Below, piece by piece: positions 61,436 to 64,000 of a stretch of 64,000 nucleotides of DNA. The position numbers were made by a program, and so were the translations under genes. The stretch is taken from positions 186,001 to 250,000 of the forward strand of contig JABCPU010000003.1 of assembly GCA_016800925.1 (NCBI GenBank), in the 5' to 3' direction. The stretch is from Suillus spraguei (Eukaryota > Basidiomycota > Agaricomycetes > Boletales > Suillaceae). Every line of letters starts with the position of its first letter. Position 1 is the stretch's first letter. The notes below the pieces were generated by a model. It was not told the DNA's origin. It did not search any database and saw only the letters and a program-made list of their open reading frames with translations.

Positions 61436-64000
61436 TCACACATCGGTATACCGCGAGCGTGGCGGAGGTGGAGGAGGTTTGCGAACAGGTGTGATTGGAG
61501 ATTGCAACCCCATCGCATGTGAATATAATTCTTCGTCAGAAGATGATGGCGAGGATGAAAAGGGAGATTCCTCTGATGAGTCAAAAGGGTTAGCTGTATT
61601 TGATTCCAGGAGGTGAGCTATCGAGATGGAAAAGATGCCCTTTGGATGTTCTGAAAACATGTCAGAGCATGTGTACTAGTATTGCTGCATACATACCAGG
61701 TCTGTTCCACCATGCATCATCATCCGTGCTGGGCGGGGGTACTGGCAAGATATGAGCTTCGCGCATGACCAAGATAATACAACACAGACATTCAGAATAT
61801 GACTCATCGGGAAGTACCAAAGACGCAAGTTTTTCATCAAGTTTCTCGCCTGGAGTAGCCGACAGTGTGTTTTCCAGGAGCAGCCGAGATAACGCGGCCC
61901 TCTTTACGACATCTATGATTCGCACCTCGCTTCTAAAAAGCGCGAAAACTTGGTGCCAGCAATCAGTGACGCATAATGATCACAACCGGAAAAGAGCTTG
62001 CCTGGACGGTGGTCCGAGCTCTTGAGCTCAGCCCGAGAGTATACTGCGAGATCGAAACGGCCTTTGAACAAAATTCTGTCTGCAAGATGTATAGTCCACG
62101 TGAGTGCACCCTCTGAACATCAGAACCACTTACCAGTCCAAGCTGGAATACGCATCTTCTCACCGGTATCATAGTTGTCGGTGCCCAGGTCATACTTGTA
62201 AGTAGGACGGAACAACATGGGCCCTTCTTCATATCCAAAAAATGCATCCCCATTGTCAATTGCCTGTCTCAACTGTCGTAGGATTAATCTAGGGTAAGCA
62301 CTTGTTTATTAGTCGTCGAACACACCTGATCTGCTGCTACCAAAGAATCAAAATCATCGGCCTCCGACCGGGCTCGGACGCTTTCGTTGTCAAGGTCTAT
62401 CCTGTAATTCGTGTCTGCGAGCCATATGATATTTCTGTTGGGGACCGATACGTGTCAAGCTCTACATTCCTGAGAATCAAGCTTACTCGTGGCTGGACAA
62501 CGTCTTCCCTTTTTGAAAGTGCAAACCTTTCACAATTGTGTGAAAGTCCGCATTCCGCTCTTCGATGTTGCTATGCCCGGCAGCAAGGTGTGCAGTCAGG
62601 AAGCAGAAGCTAGTATCGTAATAGTCCAATCGGACTCCAACACCGCCTTTGTTTCCGGACATACCCCGCAGACCAGTCTGATATAATGTAATGTTTAAAT
62701 CGCCACATCAAATCATGTAGTCAAGGCCCACCTTTCGAGCTGCTCCTTCGACATTCCGTATGACAGCCGTTAGATCTGAGCGAACTATGACAAGAATTGC
62801 AGTCCCGACGAGCTGCAATGATGGGGTCAGTATTACTTCATCTAAACGTGAACGTGTATCACTTGTTCACTGCGGAGGAGCACATAGTCACATGTTCTTT
62901 GAGGTCGACGTTCAAGGGTTTCCATGACCTTCTGTTCCCATATACGCCTAATGATGTTAGGACGCAATGTTCCTGTACAGCAGAATACCACCTACTTCCT
63001 TTCCGGATCTGGTTGCATAATTTGCTGTGCGGTAAGTTGAACAATTTCCTGGAATCCGAGAACAAAAATATCGGGTCTACAAACTTGTTAGTTACGTCAT
63101 TGAATATAACTAGGTTTATACTCTAGAAAATCTGTTAAAAGACGATGCTATTAAGCTGCGACTCAGAGTGAAGAACTAGACTTACGGTCCCGCGGGAAGA
63201 GCCACGGTAGCAGGCTTTCTGACGACGGCAGCTGTGTGGAGGAGAATAAGTATCAGCGGTAAGAATATAAATAATCCTTACCCGGCCGTTGACATTCCAT
63301 GTTCCTGCGAATATACTACACGACTGTGTAGTCGAGTATTCGGGCAAGCTATGACACCATTGGCGGTGAAATCATCCTGCATGCCGACTCCACTCACCGC
63401 TGCTGCAGTGCCTTTCCGACTGAGTCATGTATTGCGTCGAATATATCCACCTGACGTTGGTTATTCATATTGCCCTGATCAAAGAATTCATAGATCAAAA
63501 AGAAGATCAAAAGAAATTACTCACAAGAAACATGTCAATGGCGATTTGCTTTCCCTTATCTTGAAAATTATTGATATATGCTCTCGACACGCTCTTCGTC
63601 GCATCGGACAAAACACCTTCAAGGTACATCAGAAATGTCATAATATTTCGATGCCATGTATCTGACCCGCCAATGTTCTCTTCCCAGTCCGAGTGACGCT
63701 CGTGTTTAGTGCGCCAGTGCCGGCATAGATACGGGAGAGAGCATCTCCGTTTTCTGCCCATAGCTCGCGATGGTGCGTCCAGAGCGCACCAGCCTGTAAC
63801 CACTCCCGATGCACGAGACTGAGGTATTGTTCCAAGGCTTTACGAGAGAAGATATCTTGCACAAAGTTTGTTCGGTCCAAGCTATGGTTCATTTTACACA
63901 AAAACTCTGATATGAGCTACTCGACTCACCAATCAAGACAGTTCGTCCTAAATACACCTTTTTGTTCCGTGATCAGACTGTCTATGCTGGCATCACACAT
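61436..64000 (-). CDS. synaptojanin-type phosphoinositide phosphatase (partial, 5' end outside window)
   Basis: A SAC-domain plus inositol-polyphosphate 5-phosphatase protein (yeast Inp51/52/53 class) that lowers PI4P and PI(4,5)P2 at the plasma membrane and endosomes. The window has the SAC active site TNCLDCLDRTNFVQD (Cx5R), split by an intron at about 63890-63935, then HHRELWAENGDALSRIYAGT and KSVSRAYINNFQDKGKQIAI. The 5-phosphatase domain starts FAGTWNVNGR (63300) and continues FVLGFQEIVQLTAQQIM, RIPAWTDRILFKGRFDLA and SRAELKSSDHRPVFALF. A GC-AG intron (61949-62001) lies inside the SSDHRP-VFA motif. The C-terminus is Pro-rich (RKPPPPPPRSRYTDV, 61436), suggesting SH3 or endocytic partners. 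It converges on SF3A3 (94 bp). Confidence 0.9.

Overview
The window is nuclear DNA of a filamentous fungus, almost certainly an Agaricomycete (Basidiomycota). The genes are split by many short introns (about 45-75 nt, GT-AG with a notable GC-AG minority). They are packed on both strands, and several families have a basidiomycete look: degenerate WD40 repeats, serine/threonine-rich GPI-type surface proteins, and an ACMSD-type amidohydrolase. No CRISPR array, rRNA or convincing tRNA was seen. All coordinates of multi-exon genes run from start codon to stop codon and include introns.

Layout: 1-1391 3' part of alpha-tubulin; 2492-3640 WD40 pseudogene; 3730-4827 HAD glycerol-3-phosphatase-like phosphatase; 5526-8443 exocyst SEC15; 8683-10609 two tandem ARF GTPases; 11443-12131 dual-specificity phosphatase; 13470-13975 small basic protein; 14387-15535 DUF3245-like nuclear protein, head to head with Gemin2 (15764-17033).

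17494-23757 is the accessory-looking part. A segment made of a secreted Ser/Thr-rich GPI protein gene plus the 5' two-thirds of a quinolinate phosphoribosyltransferase (QPRT) gene is present three times in tandem. Only the last unit carries a complete QPRT; the other two carry dead QPRT fragments, and one of these is further interrupted by a 658-bp Tc1/mariner-like element. The intact QPRT converges on an ACMSD-like decarboxylase gene; these are the two enzymes that compete at the quinolinate branch point of tryptophan catabolism.

25354-33581 holds a coiled-coil protein, a mucin-like single-pass membrane protein, mitochondrial methylglutaconyl-CoA hydratase (AUH) and a short-chain dehydrogenase. 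35069-43700 is compact: SEC10, RIX1, an Rrn11-like Pol I factor and an FGDF-motif protein, arranged head to head or tail to tail with gaps of 60-190 bp. 44323-50259 is RPA190, the largest Pol I subunit, followed by a KEN-box protein, LCL2 and SF3B6. A gene-poor stretch (53391-57710) precedes eIF4A3/FAL1 and SF3A3, which are divergent with starts 117 bp apart. The right edge holds a synaptojanin-type phosphoinositide phosphatase, cut by the window end.

Functional themes are secretion (SEC15, SEC10, ARFs, synaptojanin, an AP-1-type accessory candidate), ribosome production (RIX1, Rrn11-like, RPA190) and pre-mRNA splicing (Gemin2, SF3B6, SF3A3, eIF4A3). The most unusual signals are the triplicated GPI-protein/QPRT segment, the GT/GC splice-donor switching among its copies and in other genes, and the catalytic motif of RPA190 encoded by three consecutive micro-exons.
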